DNA of 64,000 nucleotides from Enterovibrio gelatinilyticus (GTDB taxonomy: Bacteria; Pseudomonadota; Gammaproteobacteria; Enterobacterales; Vibrionaceae), in contig NZ_JAJUBC010000030.1 of assembly GCF_028683095.1 (NCBI RefSeq), positions 1 to 64,000 on the forward strand, written 5' to 3'. A program made the translations under genes and the position numbers. The first letter of the stretch is position 1, and the number at the start of each line of letters is the position of its first letter. Shown here in pieces: positions 54,260-62,915 of the stretch. A model generated the notes under the pieces. It was not told the origin of the DNA and did no database searches. It saw only the letters and a list, made by a program, of their open reading frames with translations.

Positions 54260-55216
54260 ATGCTTCGTTTCTTCACCATCGAATCTGGTGTGATCACTGA
54301 AATTCATGCTTATGACTTTTCTGACATGAACCAGTTGATCGCTAAAGCTGCTTGGATAGACGCCCATGATCCCAGCGAACATGAACGTGAAGTGATTAGT
54401 TCGCTGCTAAAAATTGAGCTGCCTGAAGCTGACGATGTAGATGAGATCGAATCGTCAGCTCGTTTCTTTGTCGACCGACGTGGATTGCATGTTCACTCTT
54501 TGTTTTTGGCAAAAAGTGAGGGCAAACACAACACCGTTTCTGTCGCCTGTATTTTGCAAAGTCAGCGCCTCATCACGATGCGTGATGGGGATATCGCTGA
54601 TTTTCGCCTAATGAGGCTTCGCGCCCGACGCGGTCAGATACGATGCAAGGATATCGAAACCTTACTCCTCACCATATTGGAGCAAAAAGTCGAAAACCAC
54701 GCTGATATGTTGGAAGATTTACACCGTGAGTTGGAAAAGATAAGCCACGCGGTATTGGAAGACGATGACTCCGACCTAGAAGAGTGCATTAGCCAACTGG
54801 CAAGACAAGAAGACAGTAACGGTAAAGTTCGCCTTTGTTTAATGGACACACAGCGAGCGATTTCATTCTTGCTGAGACACTTACAATCACGCAGTGAGCA
54901 CCGTGAAGACTTAAACGAAATCGTGCGTGATATCGATGCGCTGCTTTCTCACACCACCTTTCTGTTCGACAAAATCAACTTCCTGATGGACTCCACCCAA
55001 GGCTTCATCAACATTGAACAAAACCAGATCATCAAGATTTTCTCCATTGCTGCTGTGGTTTTCCTCCCTCCGACGGTTATCGCCAGTATCTACGGCATGA
55101 ACTTCGAACATATGCCCTTACTCTCCTGGCACTACGGCTACCCCTTTGCCCTCGGGCTGATGGTTGCGTCAGGTTTCGCTCCACTGTTTTATTTCAAGAA
55201 GAAGGGATGGTTGTAA
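54260..55216 (+). CDS. corA: CorA magnesium transporter
   Basis: Channel-like Mg2+ (also Co2+/Ni2+) transporter, 318 aa, close to E. coli CorA (316 aa). A large cytoplasmic domain with a long helix leads to two membrane helices near the C terminus. The signature YGMNF has GMN at 279-281, followed by the short loop with acidic Glu and the basic end KKKGWL. Single gene with good AGAGG ribosome-binding site, 95 bp after the PheC-like gene and convergent with the coiled-coil gene. Confidence 0.94.
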   Translation: MLRFFTIESGVITEIHAYDFSDMNQLIAKAAWIDAHDPSEHEREVISSLLKIELPEADDVDEIESSARFFVDRRGLHVHSLFLAKSEGKHNTVSVACILQSQRLITMRDGDIADFRLMRLRARRGQIRCKDIETLLLTILEQKVENHADMLEDLHRELEKISHAVLEDDDSDLEECISQLARQEDSNGKVRLCLMDTQRAISFLLRHLQSRSEHREDLNEIVRDIDALLSHTTFLFDKINFLMDSTQGFINIEQNQIIKIFSIAAVVFLPPTVIASIYGMNFEHMPLLSWHYGYPFALGLMVASGFAPLFYFKKKGWL

Positions 55217-55253
55217 TGCTAACGCTACCCGTACCGTAGGCTTAGCCGTTCAC

Positions 55254-56060
55254 TTAACGAAAATCATCAATAATATTTTCACCCCATTTTTCGGATTTCC
55301 AAAGATACGCATCAGGGGAGAGTTCTGAGGTTCGAGCATAAGCGACTCTGGCTTCCGCTTCAGTTTTTTCTAAATACCCACCCAAGGTGATCGCCCAAAC
55401 GAGCGTCCCCTTTTTATCGGTGGTTTTATAAACCGCGACTTTATATTCAAAATTTACATCACCTATTTCTTCTAAAAAATTGAGTAAGTCTGATTCACGA
55501 TAAGCTGAAGCAATAACAGGAAACCAAATTTTCTCAGGCGTTTTCTCATCAGAAATAGCGCTAATATCCACCAAGGAGTTAGACAACTCCGCAATGGTGA
55601 TATTGGTTTTTTGAAGAGAACCAGGTATGCTTGAAACATCAGGTGAAAGTAAAGTTGCTTGAACTCTCAATTCATTAAGTGTTGTTTCAGTCCGCGTCTT
55701 CGCTAGTTCTAACTGTTCATTTTTTTTCTGATATACCGCTATTTCTTTCTCTAGGTCGATCTTCGCAGCCTTATGTTCTTCAACCTCCAGCTCTAGCTTG
55801 GCTTGTGCTTTCCTTTGCTCATACTGAAGTTCGTAGAGTTTTTTGATGTGATCAATGGCAAATGCCCAAATCAACGCCCCTGCGACAATACCTGCAATGC
55901 AGGCCTGAAACCAACGACCATCGAACCATGAAAGCGGACTTCCCTGCTTCCCATTTTTCAGAGCCTCGACTTCAATTTTAAGCTTCTCGTATTCAAGCTG
56001 TTTTTTCTGCAATTCTAAGTTCTGTATCGCCGTTTCATGTTTCCCATCAGAATCAGGCAT
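55254..56060 (-). CDS. Membrane-anchored coiled-coil protein of unknown function
   Basis: Protein of 268 aa. A short charged coiled coil (10-36), one membrane helix (about 51-69), a longer coiled coil (71-133) rich in Glu, Lys and Gln, and a compact C-terminal alpha/beta domain (about 165-268). The last domain has repeated short segments (VAVYKTTDKKGTLVWAITLGGYLE) that recall SPOR-like folds, but that is only an impression. I do not recognise a family. It is convergent with corA and divergent from the YbhB-like gene across a region with a perfect 15-bp inverted repeat. Confidence 0.68.
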   Translation of the reverse strand: MPDSDGKHETAIQNLELQKKQLEYEKLKIEVEALKNGKQGSPLSWFDGRWFQACIAGIVAGALIWAFAIDHIKKLYELQYEQRKAQAKLELEVEEHKAAKIDLEKEIAVYQKKNEQLELAKTRTETTLNELRVQATLLSPDVSSIPGSLQKTNITIAELSNSLVDISAISDEKTPEKIWFPVIASAYRESDLLNFLEEIGDVNFEYKVAVYKTTDKKGTLVWAITLGGYLEKTEAEARVAYARTSELSPDAYLWKSEKWGENIIDDFR

Positions 56061-56169
56061 AACACACTCTCCTCAAAGTGTATTAATCAATTATGTCAGC
56101 CAATTATCAACGTCGGTTCTACATATCTGAGACGAGATAACTTTAATTGTTCGACCCAACACAAATGAA

Positions 56170-56219
56170 ACACAAAAGCTCAAACTGACGTCATTTGGAT
56201 TGCATTTGAGCTTTTGTGT
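56170..56219. repeat. Perfect 15-bp inverted repeat in a divergent promoter region
   Basis: Arms ACACAAAAGCTCAAA (56170-56184) and TTTGAGCTTTTGTGT (56205-56219) with a 20-base loop, between two divergent genes. It is in the wrong place for a terminator of either gene. It could be an operator for a dimeric regulator, or mark a small RNA gene's end. Confidence 0.7.
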
Positions 56220-56277
56220 ACACTAATGCTTGGCAGTCATCGATATGCTGGCTATCCCATCGAAAAGGAGAGCCACC

Positions 56278-56808
56278 ATGAAAAAGACATTGTTGATCCC
56301 ATTGATTACCGCCATATCATTTGGCAGCCACGCGCTAACATTAACCAGCAATGACATCCAAGAAGGAACGCGAATGGCCGATACGTTCGCCTTTCAAGGA
56401 TTTGGCTGCACAGGAGATAACGTGTCTCCACAGCTACAGTGGAAAGATGCGCCACAAGGAACCAAGAGTTTTGCGATCACCGCCTATGATCCTGATGCTC
56501 CAACTGGAAGCGGATGGTGGCACTGGGTTGCATTGGATATTCCAGCGTCACAGAACAGTGTTGATCGTGGCGCATCAGGCAAACTTGATGGCATGCGTGA
56601 AATGAATAACGATTATGGCGTTGCAGGGTTCGGTGGCGCTTGCCCACCTAAAGGTCACGGCATGCATCGTTATCAATTTACGGTATGGGCACTGCCAACC
56701 GAAAAACTTGAGCTACCAAGCAACCCGTCGAATGCACTGATTGGCTACATGCTTAACGCCTCTGCATTGGACAGCGCCAAACTCACAGCGACTTACGTGA
56801 GTGAGTAA
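56278..56808 (+). CDS. YbhB/YbcL-family Raf-kinase-inhibitor-like secreted protein
   Basis: Phosphatidylethanolamine-binding protein (PEBP) family, 176 aa with this start. A signal peptide MKKTLLIPLITAISFGSHA leads to the PEBP fold. Family features are GCTGDNVSPQLQWKDAPQGTKSFAIT, the ligand-pocket DPDAPTGSGWWHWV, and GFGGACPPKGHGMHRYQF with its conserved Pro and His. Bacterial members are periplasmic and of unknown role. AAGGAG precedes this ATG; an upstream start at 56230 would bury the signal peptide. An AraC regulator follows 28 bp on, in the same direction. Confidence 0.88.
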   Translation: MKKTLLIPLITAISFGSHALTLTSNDIQEGTRMADTFAFQGFGCTGDNVSPQLQWKDAPQGTKSFAITAYDPDAPTGSGWWHWVALDIPASQNSVDRGASGKLDGMREMNNDYGVAGFGGACPPKGHGMHRYQFTVWALPTEKLELPSNPSNALIGYMLNASALDSAKLTATYVSE

Positions 56809-56836
56809 CAATATAGCGAACGGAAAGGAAGAGTAA

Positions 56837-57622
56837 ATGACGAAAACACTGGTGCAAGCGGGGCAATTTCGCGGAGCAAAATCTCAACCGCTCCGCAATG
56901 TGTTGATCTACGCGCCGACCATTATTTGGGTCAATCAGGGACATAAAAAGCTCTGGTGGCACGATGAACCTCGTCATTACACACAAGAGGATTGGTTGGT
57001 AGTTCCAGCCAATCATCACCTCACCTTTGTCAACGAGCCTTCCCACGTTGCGTTTTACTCGCGCACGCTGACGTTTCTGGTGCCACCACCCGCTGAGTGG
57101 CTGGAAGAATCACGTCAAAAAAAGCCAGATCATGAACCACGTTTATCAGTCACACCACCGCTTGCTTACTGCTTTGAGATGCTTTTTGATATGAAAGATA
57201 AAGAACTCGCCTTAGAGACTCAACAACAGTTCCTTCTGGGATTTTATGCGGAATTAAAGCAGCTTGGTTCGCTTCACCTGTTGTTTCCTGGCAAAGCCGG
57301 ATCAATAAGGGAGCGATTAGCAAGCTACCTCAGCCTAAACCCAGGTGAACCACATAATGTGGAAAGTGTTGCATCGCACTTTTCTATGAGCCCTGCAACG
57401 TTAAAACGTAAGCTCGCTGCTGAAACAACCTCATTCAGACAAATCCTGACGCAGATAAGAATGGGCTATGCCCTTTCACTGATGCAAAAATCTGGCAACC
57501 AACTCAACGTCGCGCTGGCCTGTGGTTATCAATCGGAAGTGCGTTTTGCTCATCGTTTCAAGGATACCTTTGGCCTAACACCCAAAGAGTACGTGCAAAC
57601 ACTATGCACCCAAGTGACCTAA
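56837..57622 (+). CDS. AraC-family regulator (GadX/GadW-like size)
   Basis: Regulator of 261 aa with a divergent N-terminal domain and a C-terminal AraC double helix-turn-helix (about 165-258) that includes SVASHFSMSPATLKRKLAAET and ALACGYQSEVRFAHRFKDTFGLTPKEY. It lies 28 bp after the YbhB-family gene with its own good ribosome-binding site (AAAGGAAG), so the two form a probable operon. Its target is not evident. Confidence 0.83.
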   Translation: MTKTLVQAGQFRGAKSQPLRNVLIYAPTIIWVNQGHKKLWWHDEPRHYTQEDWLVVPANHHLTFVNEPSHVAFYSRTLTFLVPPPAEWLEESRQKKPDHEPRLSVTPPLAYCFEMLFDMKDKELALETQQQFLLGFYAELKQLGSLHLLFPGKAGSIRERLASYLSLNPGEPHNVESVASHFSMSPATLKRKLAAETTSFRQILTQIRMGYALSLMQKSGNQLNVALACGYQSEVRFAHRFKDTFGLTPKEYVQTLCTQVT

Positions 57623-57977
57623 AGATGCACCCTTTCTTCATTTCTTGAAATTACTCTGTGTATTCGCTTTGGGTAATCATTAACACCCCGCAACCTTCGC
57701 TCCACCCATTGCATCGTTAAAACCACATTCGTTAACACATAAAACAAACCTGCAAACTTTCACATATCACCAGAAAGACACTATTTATCAGAACAAGATC
57801 TCAATTAATTTCTTACGGTCAGCGAAATAAACCGCATCTGTGACCTTATAAACAATATGGTTAATTGCGCTTTTACTCTCTTCATGAACAAGAGCCATAT
57901 CACGAAATAGCCCTCAATAAACACGTACATTCAACCTGTATAGACAACTTAATAGATGTATAAGCAAGGTGATATGT
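57623..57977. other. Gene-free control region of the ascorbate-type PTS operon
   Basis: AT-rich 355-bp stretch without genes. A GntR/HutC-type palindrome lies at 57937-57946 just before the first gene. No strong CRP site is visible; TGTGACCTTATAAACA near 57839 is a weak match. Confidence 0.55.
57937..57946. promoter_or_regulatory. HutC-type GntR operator
   Basis: TGTATAGACA holds GTATAGAC, which fits the HutC-subfamily consensus GT-[AC]-TA-[GT]-AC. It lies 31 bp before the first PTS gene, and a UTRA-type GntR regulator is encoded at the end of the same cluster. Confidence 0.55.
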
Positions 57978-58421
57978 ATGCTCTCGACGCTGCTTTCTGA
58001 ACAACGAATTTCCATTATTGATTCCGCATCAGATTGGGAAAATGCCATCGACTTGGTCTGCGCGCCATTGATTGAATCTGGCGACATCAAAACGGATTAC
58101 AAGGATGCGATCGTTAAGACTACATTGGATCTTGGCCCCTACTATGTCCTCGCGCCAATGATAGCCATGCCACATGCACGTCCTGAAGAGGGTGTCATTA
58201 ACAACTCACTTTCATTGCTTATCGTCCGCAACGGTGTCGAATTCCACAGCGAAGATAACGACCCAGTAAAACTGCTTCTTTTGTTGGCAGCCAAAGACAG
58301 CAACCAACATATCGAGTTGATCACTTCTATCTCTGAGTTTTTCTGTAACGACGAGGATGTCCTCGCGGTTATCAATGCTCAGAACACACAAGAAATCATT
58401 GAAATAATTAAAAAATATTGA
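57978..58421 (+). CDS. PTS EIIA, ascorbate (UlaC)-type
   Basis: Cytoplasmic phosphocarrier of 147 aa in the mannitol/fructose IIA superfamily, closest to UlaC. Phospho-acceptor His66 lies in IAMPHARPEEGV. The best start is the ATG at 57978, eight bases after AAGGTG; a GTG three codons earlier is less suitable. First gene of the operon EIIA-EIIB-EIIC-transketolase N-transketolase C. Confidence 0.9.
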   Translation: MLSTLLSEQRISIIDSASDWENAIDLVCAPLIESGDIKTDYKDAIVKTTLDLGPYYVLAPMIAMPHARPEEGVINNSLSLLIVRNGVEFHSEDNDPVKLLLLLAAKDSNQHIELITSISEFFCNDEDVLAVINAQNTQEIIEIIKKY

Positions 58422-58431
58422 GGGTAACACT

Positions 58432-58698
58432 ATGCGTATTATGGCCGTTTGTAGCACAGGTCTTGGTTCTTCTTTCATGATCGAAATGAAAGTAAAAGAA
58501 ATCATGCGTGATTTGGGCATCGATGCAGAAGTTGAGCACACGGATTTGGGCTCAGTGACACCGGACATGGCTGACGTGTTCATTTGTACCAAGGATTTGG
58601 CAGACAGTATTCATGCAGGCGATGTTATTTCTATTCCTAACATCACCGACAAAGTCGCAATGAAAGAAAAGATTGAAGCTTACTTAAACCGTAATTAG
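58432..58698 (+). CDS. PTS EIIB, ascorbate (UlaB)-type
   Basis: Phosphocarrier of 88 aa with the phosphorylated Cys7 in MAVCSTGLGSSFM, the lactose/ascorbate IIB loop. It lies 10 bp after the EIIA gene and 11 bp before the EIIC gene, with GAGGG as ribosome-binding site. Confidence 0.92.
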   Translation: MRIMAVCSTGLGSSFMIEMKVKEIMRDLGIDAEVEHTDLGSVTPDMADVFICTKDLADSIHAGDVISIPNITDKVAMKEKIEAYLNRN

Positions 58699-58709
58699 AG
58701 GGTATGGCT

Positions 58710-60062
58710 ATGCTTGACTTCATCACTGATATTCTTAGTACTCCAGCCATTCTGATTGGCCTAGTTGCCCTATTAGGTTTGGCAATTCAGAAGAAATCGA
58801 GTTCCGACGTTATTAAAGGCTCAATTAAAACCATCCTAGGTTTTATTGTGATTGGCGGTGGCGCGGGCATCCTTGTTTCTGCTGTGACACCTATGGGTGT
58901 GCTTATGGAAGAAGGCTTCAGCCTACGCGGAGTCATACCCAATAACGAAGCTATCTACGCCACTGCAATGGCAGATTTTGGTGCTTCGACGTCGATGATT
59001 ATGGCGTTTGGTATGGTGGCAAATATCTTCTTTGCTCGCTTCAGTAAGTTTAAGTACATCTTTTTGACCGGTCACCACACGCTTTACATGGCTTGTATGA
59101 TTGCGATCATTTTGAGTGTGGCTGGATTTAGCGGAGCAATGCTGGTATTCCTCGGCTCAGTGACATTGGGTCTTATCATGGTACTTTTCCCTGCCATGGC
59201 ACAACCCTTCATGCGTAAGATAACAGGCAGTGATGACGTCGCATTTGGCCACTTCTCAACCGTAGGCTACGTGGCTTCTGGTCTGGTTGGTCAGTTAGTC
59301 GGCAAAGGATCTAAAAGCACCGAAGAAATGAATTTGCCGAAGAACCTTGTGTTCCTGCGCGACTCTTCAATCTCAATCTCTCTGACCATGGGCATCATCT
59401 ACTTGATCCTTGTGTTAGCGGCAGGCTCTGAGTTTGTCATGGAGAACTTAAGCAACGGTCAAAACCCAATCGTTTACGCGATATTGACAGCAATCGGCTT
59501 TGCCGCTGGCGTGTTCGTTATTCTTCAAGGTGTACGCTTGGTTCTTGCTGAAATCGTACCCGCATTTAATGGTATTTCTCAGAAATTGGTGCCTAACGCC
59601 AAACCTGCTCTGGATTGCCCAATCGTATTCCCATATGCGCAGAACGCCGTTCTGATCGGCTTCTTGTGCAGCTTCTTGGGTGGTTTGGTGAGTATGGGCA
59701 TCTTGGGCGTGATGGAATTAACTTTGATTCTGCCTGGCGTTGTTCCTCACTTCTTCACTGGCGCAACAGCAGGCGTTTTTGGTAACGCAACAGGTGGTCG
59801 TCGCGGTGCGGCAGTTGGCGCTTTCGTTAACGGTGTTGTCATTACTTTCCTAACACTTTGGCTGCTACCTGTATTGGGTGACCTTGGTTTTGCCAATACA
59901 ACGTTCTCTGACTCTGACTTTGCTATCACAGGTATCTTCCTTGGCTACCTAGCAATGATCGGCAAAGAAGCGGTAGTACTGGGCATTGCACTGGTGGCGG
60001 GTCTTGTACTAAGCACGAACTTCTTAGGCAAGAAAACACCTGAAACTGCAGAAAACAATTAA
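58710..60062 (+). CDS. PTS EIIC, ascorbate (UlaA)-type permease
   Basis: Integral membrane sugar transporter of 450 aa and about 11 helices in the UlaA/SgaT family. Features include GGGAGILVSAVTPMG, ADFGASTSMIMAFGMVANI, TGHHTLYMA and PHFFTGATAGVFGNATGGRRGA. The ATG at 58710 is seven bases after GAGGG; the one at 58704 touches that sequence and cannot be used well. Members carry L-ascorbate or related sugar acids and pentitols. The absence of the Ula enzymes here makes ascorbate uncertain. Confidence 0.9.
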   Translation: MLDFITDILSTPAILIGLVALLGLAIQKKSSSDVIKGSIKTILGFIVIGGGAGILVSAVTPMGVLMEEGFSLRGVIPNNEAIYATAMADFGASTSMIMAFGMVANIFFARFSKFKYIFLTGHHTLYMACMIAIILSVAGFSGAMLVFLGSVTLGLIMVLFPAMAQPFMRKITGSDDVAFGHFSTVGYVASGLVGQLVGKGSKSTEEMNLPKNLVFLRDSSISISLTMGIIYLILVLAAGSEFVMENLSNGQNPIVYAILTAIGFAAGVFVILQGVRLVLAEIVPAFNGISQKLVPNAKPALDCPIVFPYAQNAVLIGFLCSFLGGLVSMGILGVMELTLILPGVVPHFFTGATAGVFGNATGGRRGAAVGAFVNGVVITFLTLWLLPVLGDLGFANTTFSDSDFAITGIFLGYLAMIGKEAVVLGIALVAGLVLSTNFLGKKTPETAENN

Positions 60063-60114
60063 CTCCCAAGCGGGCTGAGTACCAGCCCGCTAACCCTATT
60101 CCCCCGAGGTAACT

Positions 60115-60951
60115 ATGCAACCTTCACTTGATCTACGCCAGATTGAGTCATTCAATCTGTCTATCAAAAAAGAAATGGCGACAGCACTTTTAAACATGGG
60201 TTACGGACACTTTGGTGGTTGTCTGTCTGTCACTGAAACCCTTGCTTGTCTTTACGGTCGCTATCTAAAGCACGACCCAGCAAACCCTCAGATGAAAGAC
60301 CGCGATCTGTTTGTCCTTTCAAAAGGTCATGCCGGCCCAGCACTTTACGCAACATTGGCATTGCGCGGTTTCTTTGACCTTTCTTGGTTAAAAACCATCA
60401 ATGCCAACGGCACAAATCTGCCAAGCCACGCTGACATGCAAAAAACGCCCGGCGTAGACATGACAACTGGCTCGCTCGGTCAAGGCATTTCATGCGCAAC
60501 TGGCATGGCGGCAGGTTCAGATTCCAACGTATTTACCATTGTTGGTGATGGTGAGCTTCAAGAAGGCCAATGCTGGGAAGCTATTCAATTTGCAGCCCAC
60601 CACAAACTCAGCAATCTGGTGGTTTTCGTTGATAACAACAAACGCCAATTAGACGGCGACATCAATGACATTCAGGCGTCATTTGATCTTCAGAAGAAAT
60701 TCGAATCTTTCGGCTTCCAATCACTGTCTGTCGACGGCGGGGACGTTGAAGCCATTTGCCACGTTATCGAAAAAGCCATTGCAACCAACGATCGCCCTAC
60801 CGCCATTATTCTCGATACAGAAAAAGGCCAAGGCATGCAGAGCGTTGTTTCCATTTCTGCAAACCATCACCTGCGCCTTGATGAAAAACTGCGCGCTGTG
60901 ATTGAAGCAGACATTGCCCTGTTGGATGCAAAGATTGAGGAACTAAAATGA
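60115..60951 (+). CDS. Transketolase, N-terminal subunit
   Basis: Protein of 278 aa equal to the TPP-diphosphate-binding domain of transketolase. KGHAGPALYATLA holds cofactor His, and GDGELQEGQCWEA with the following N is the magnesium-TPP motif. It needs the next gene's product for activity. The coding regions overlap by ATGA. Downstream of a PTS, this split enzyme probably moves a two-carbon unit from, or cleaves, the imported phosphorylated ketose. Split transketolases also serve in apulose-4-phosphate breakdown, which is of the same size and a possible analogue. Confidence 0.9.
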   Translation: MQPSLDLRQIESFNLSIKKEMATALLNMGYGHFGGCLSVTETLACLYGRYLKHDPANPQMKDRDLFVLSKGHAGPALYATLALRGFFDLSWLKTINANGTNLPSHADMQKTPGVDMTTGSLGQGISCATGMAAGSDSNVFTIVGDGELQEGQCWEAIQFAAHHKLSNLVVFVDNNKRQLDGDINDIQASFDLQKKFESFGFQSLSVDGGDVEAICHVIEKAIATNDRPTAIILDTEKGQGMQSVVSISANHHLRLDEKLRAVIEADIALLDAKIEELK

Positions 60952-61889
60952 GTAAAGAACTTCGAGTAATCCATGCAGAAATGCTGATGGAACTGGCTGA
61001 ACAACATGATGATGTTATGGTTTTGGAAGCCGATTTGATGGGCAGTGTCAGCACCCGAAAATTCGCTGACGCTTTTCCGAAAAGCTTCCTGCATTGTGGT
61101 ATCGCTGAGGCCAACATGATCGGTGTAGCTTCTGGGTTATCAGCCGTTGGTAAAGTGCCGTTTGTGCACTCTTTTGGCTGCTTTGCAACGCGTCGTTGCT
61201 ATGATCAGATTTTCCTCGCTGGCGGCTATGCTGGCCAACACATTAACATCTTCGGCAGTGATGCTGGCGTGACAGCAGTAACCAATGGCGGTACTCATAT
61301 GCCATTTGAAGATACGGGCTTAATGCGCCTAGTCCCGAACGCCACTGTGGTGGATGTATCGGATGAGCACGTTCTGCGTGCAGCGATGCGCCATGCTTAT
61401 CACCGTAAAGGCGTGAACTACATTCGCTCGACGCGCAAAGAAGTTCCTGCACTTTATGAATCTGAGCACGACATTGAAATCGGTAAAGGTAACGTTTTAA
61501 ACGATGGCGAAACGCTAACAATTATTGCATCAGGCATTTGTGTTCATGATGCTCTGGAAGCGGCAGAAATCATCGAGAACAATACGGACGCCACCGTTGC
61601 TGTGATCGATATGCATACCATTAAACCTCTGGATACAGAACTCGTCGTGAAGTACGCGCAAAAAACAGGGCGAGTGATCACCATTGAGAACCACAATATT
61701 ATCGGTGGCTTGGGTGATGCTGTAGCAAGCGAATTACTCTCTTCTGGTGTTGCGCTTAAGCAATTCCATAAGTTGGGTGTGAATGAACAGTATGGTCAGG
61801 TTGGTTCTTTAGACTACCTCAAAGATGCCTATGGGATCAGCGCTGAACGTATTGCCGATTTCTGCTTCTCTGTATTAGCTGACAAGTAA
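60948..61889 (+). CDS. Transketolase, C-terminal subunit
   Basis: Protein of 313 aa with the pyrimidine-binding domain (HCGIAEANMIGVASGLSAVGK, with catalytic Glu, and FATRRCYDQI) and the C-terminal transketolase domain (about 190-305). It starts within the stop of the N-terminal subunit gene. Together they make up one heteromeric transketolase. A strong terminator follows 76 bp after the stop. Confidence 0.9.
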   Translation: MSKELRVIHAEMLMELAEQHDDVMVLEADLMGSVSTRKFADAFPKSFLHCGIAEANMIGVASGLSAVGKVPFVHSFGCFATRRCYDQIFLAGGYAGQHINIFGSDAGVTAVTNGGTHMPFEDTGLMRLVPNATVVDVSDEHVLRAAMRHAYHRKGVNYIRSTRKEVPALYESEHDIEIGKGNVLNDGETLTIIASGICVHDALEAAEIIENNTDATVAVIDMHTIKPLDTELVVKYAQKTGRVITIENHNIIGGLGDAVASELLSSGVALKQFHKLGVNEQYGQVGSLDYLKDAYGISAERIADFCFSVLADK

Positions 61890-61965
61890 CGACTCCGTTA
61901 CCAAAATCGGTCATTCACGGTAAAACAAGCGTATTTGTTTTCACCGCGCAATAACATACACTGCT

Positions 61966-61998
61966 AACTGGTATCTTCATGTAGATACCAGTTTTTTT
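61966..61998 (+). terminator. Terminator of the PTS-transketolase operon
   Basis: AACTGGTATCT/AGATACCAGTT, an 11-bp stem with a 6-base loop, then eight T. Confidence 0.9.
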
Positions 61999-62063
61999 AT
62001 CTGCACGACATTGCCTAAACGCGGGCCATTTCAATCATCGAACAAGATAATTATAAGAACACT

Positions 62064-62792
62064 ATGACCATCAAAGTGACAGGGAAGCAGCAGGAAGTTA
62101 TCGACTTTATTGAACAAAAAATATCGTCAGCTAACCTGAAGTCAGGAGACAAACTGGATACTGAAGCAGGCATTGCCAAGCACATCGGTATTACACGTTC
62201 AACAGTTCGTGAGGCTACACGCTACTTGGTTGAACAAGGCGTCATTTATCGCGTTAAAGGTTCTGGACTTTATGTTGGCTCAGGCCTGCCGGTGCAAAGC
62301 GGCAATTTTCACGAACTTTCCCCTTTCGATCATCAGGCACAACAGGCTGGCCAAAGTGCGGTCAGGCGTGTGGTTTCTAGCGCAATAATTCAAGTCCCTA
62401 CCGTGCAAATCGCCCATGCGTTGCGTATTAAACCCAATGAACAGGTCTACTATGTCGAGCGATTGATGAGCTTTGGCAATATGCCTGTCTCTTTTGAACA
62501 GACCCACATCCCCGTTGCCATCTGCCATGGCTTCGAGTTCAATCAAATAGAGCAATCAAAATACGGCTACATGGAACGACTGACAGGCAAGAAAGTGCAA
62601 ATGCGGGAACAAGATATCTCGGCGTTTAACCTTCATGATACGGAACTGGCAGAGATGCTAGGCGTGGACACCGGACAAGCAATGATAGAGCTTAGGGAGT
62701 TAGTTTCATTTGAGGATGGAACCCCATTTGAATATACCGTTGCGACAATTAATAGTGATTTATTCAATATCCATCAGGTAACAAAGCGCTAG
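62064..62792 (+). CDS. GntR-family regulator with UTRA domain
   Basis: HutC-subfamily GntR regulator of 242 aa. The winged helix (about 8-72) contains GDKLDTEAGIAKHIGITRSTVREATRYL and the UTRA ligand domain (about 90-235) includes YYVERLMSFGNMPVSFEQTHIP. UTRA regulators sense sugar phosphates or similar. Placed after the PTS-transketolase operon, it is the likely regulator, and a matching GTATAGAC site lies before that operon's first gene. The ribosome-binding site is weak. Confidence 0.87.
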   Translation: MTIKVTGKQQEVIDFIEQKISSANLKSGDKLDTEAGIAKHIGITRSTVREATRYLVEQGVIYRVKGSGLYVGSGLPVQSGNFHELSPFDHQAQQAGQSAVRRVVSSAIIQVPTVQIAHALRIKPNEQVYYVERLMSFGNMPVSFEQTHIPVAICHGFEFNQIEQSKYGYMERLTGKKVQMREQDISAFNLHDTELAEMLGVDTGQAMIELRELVSFEDGTPFEYTVATINSDLFNIHQVTKR

Positions 62793-62845
62793 TCTTGTAC
62801 TTCTGGACGTTAGCTACCGCATATAGCCCAAAGCGGATAAATGCA

Positions 62846-62884
62846 AAAAGGCCGCTGTATCTTTCGCAAGAACAGCGGCCTTTT
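62846..62884. terminator. Terminator resembling that of tRNA-Ser
   Basis: AAAAGGCCGCTGT/ACAGCGGCCTTTT, a 13-bp stem with a 13-base loop. Arms nearly match those of the terminator at 20398-20427. It serves as the end of the GntR gene. Confidence 0.8.
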
Positions 62885-62890
62885 CTCATT

Positions 62891-62915
62891 TGGTGGAGCG
62901 AGATCGTGATTTAGA
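62891..62915 (-). pseudogene. tRNA-Ser(TGA) 3'-end remnant
   Basis: Starting TGGTGGAGCGAGAT, this segment matches the tRNA-Ser 3' end at 20434 at most positions with one 2-base insertion, and similarity stops soon after. The terminator to its left is also shared, so a tRNA-Ser gene or its 3' end was once here. Confidence 0.6.
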
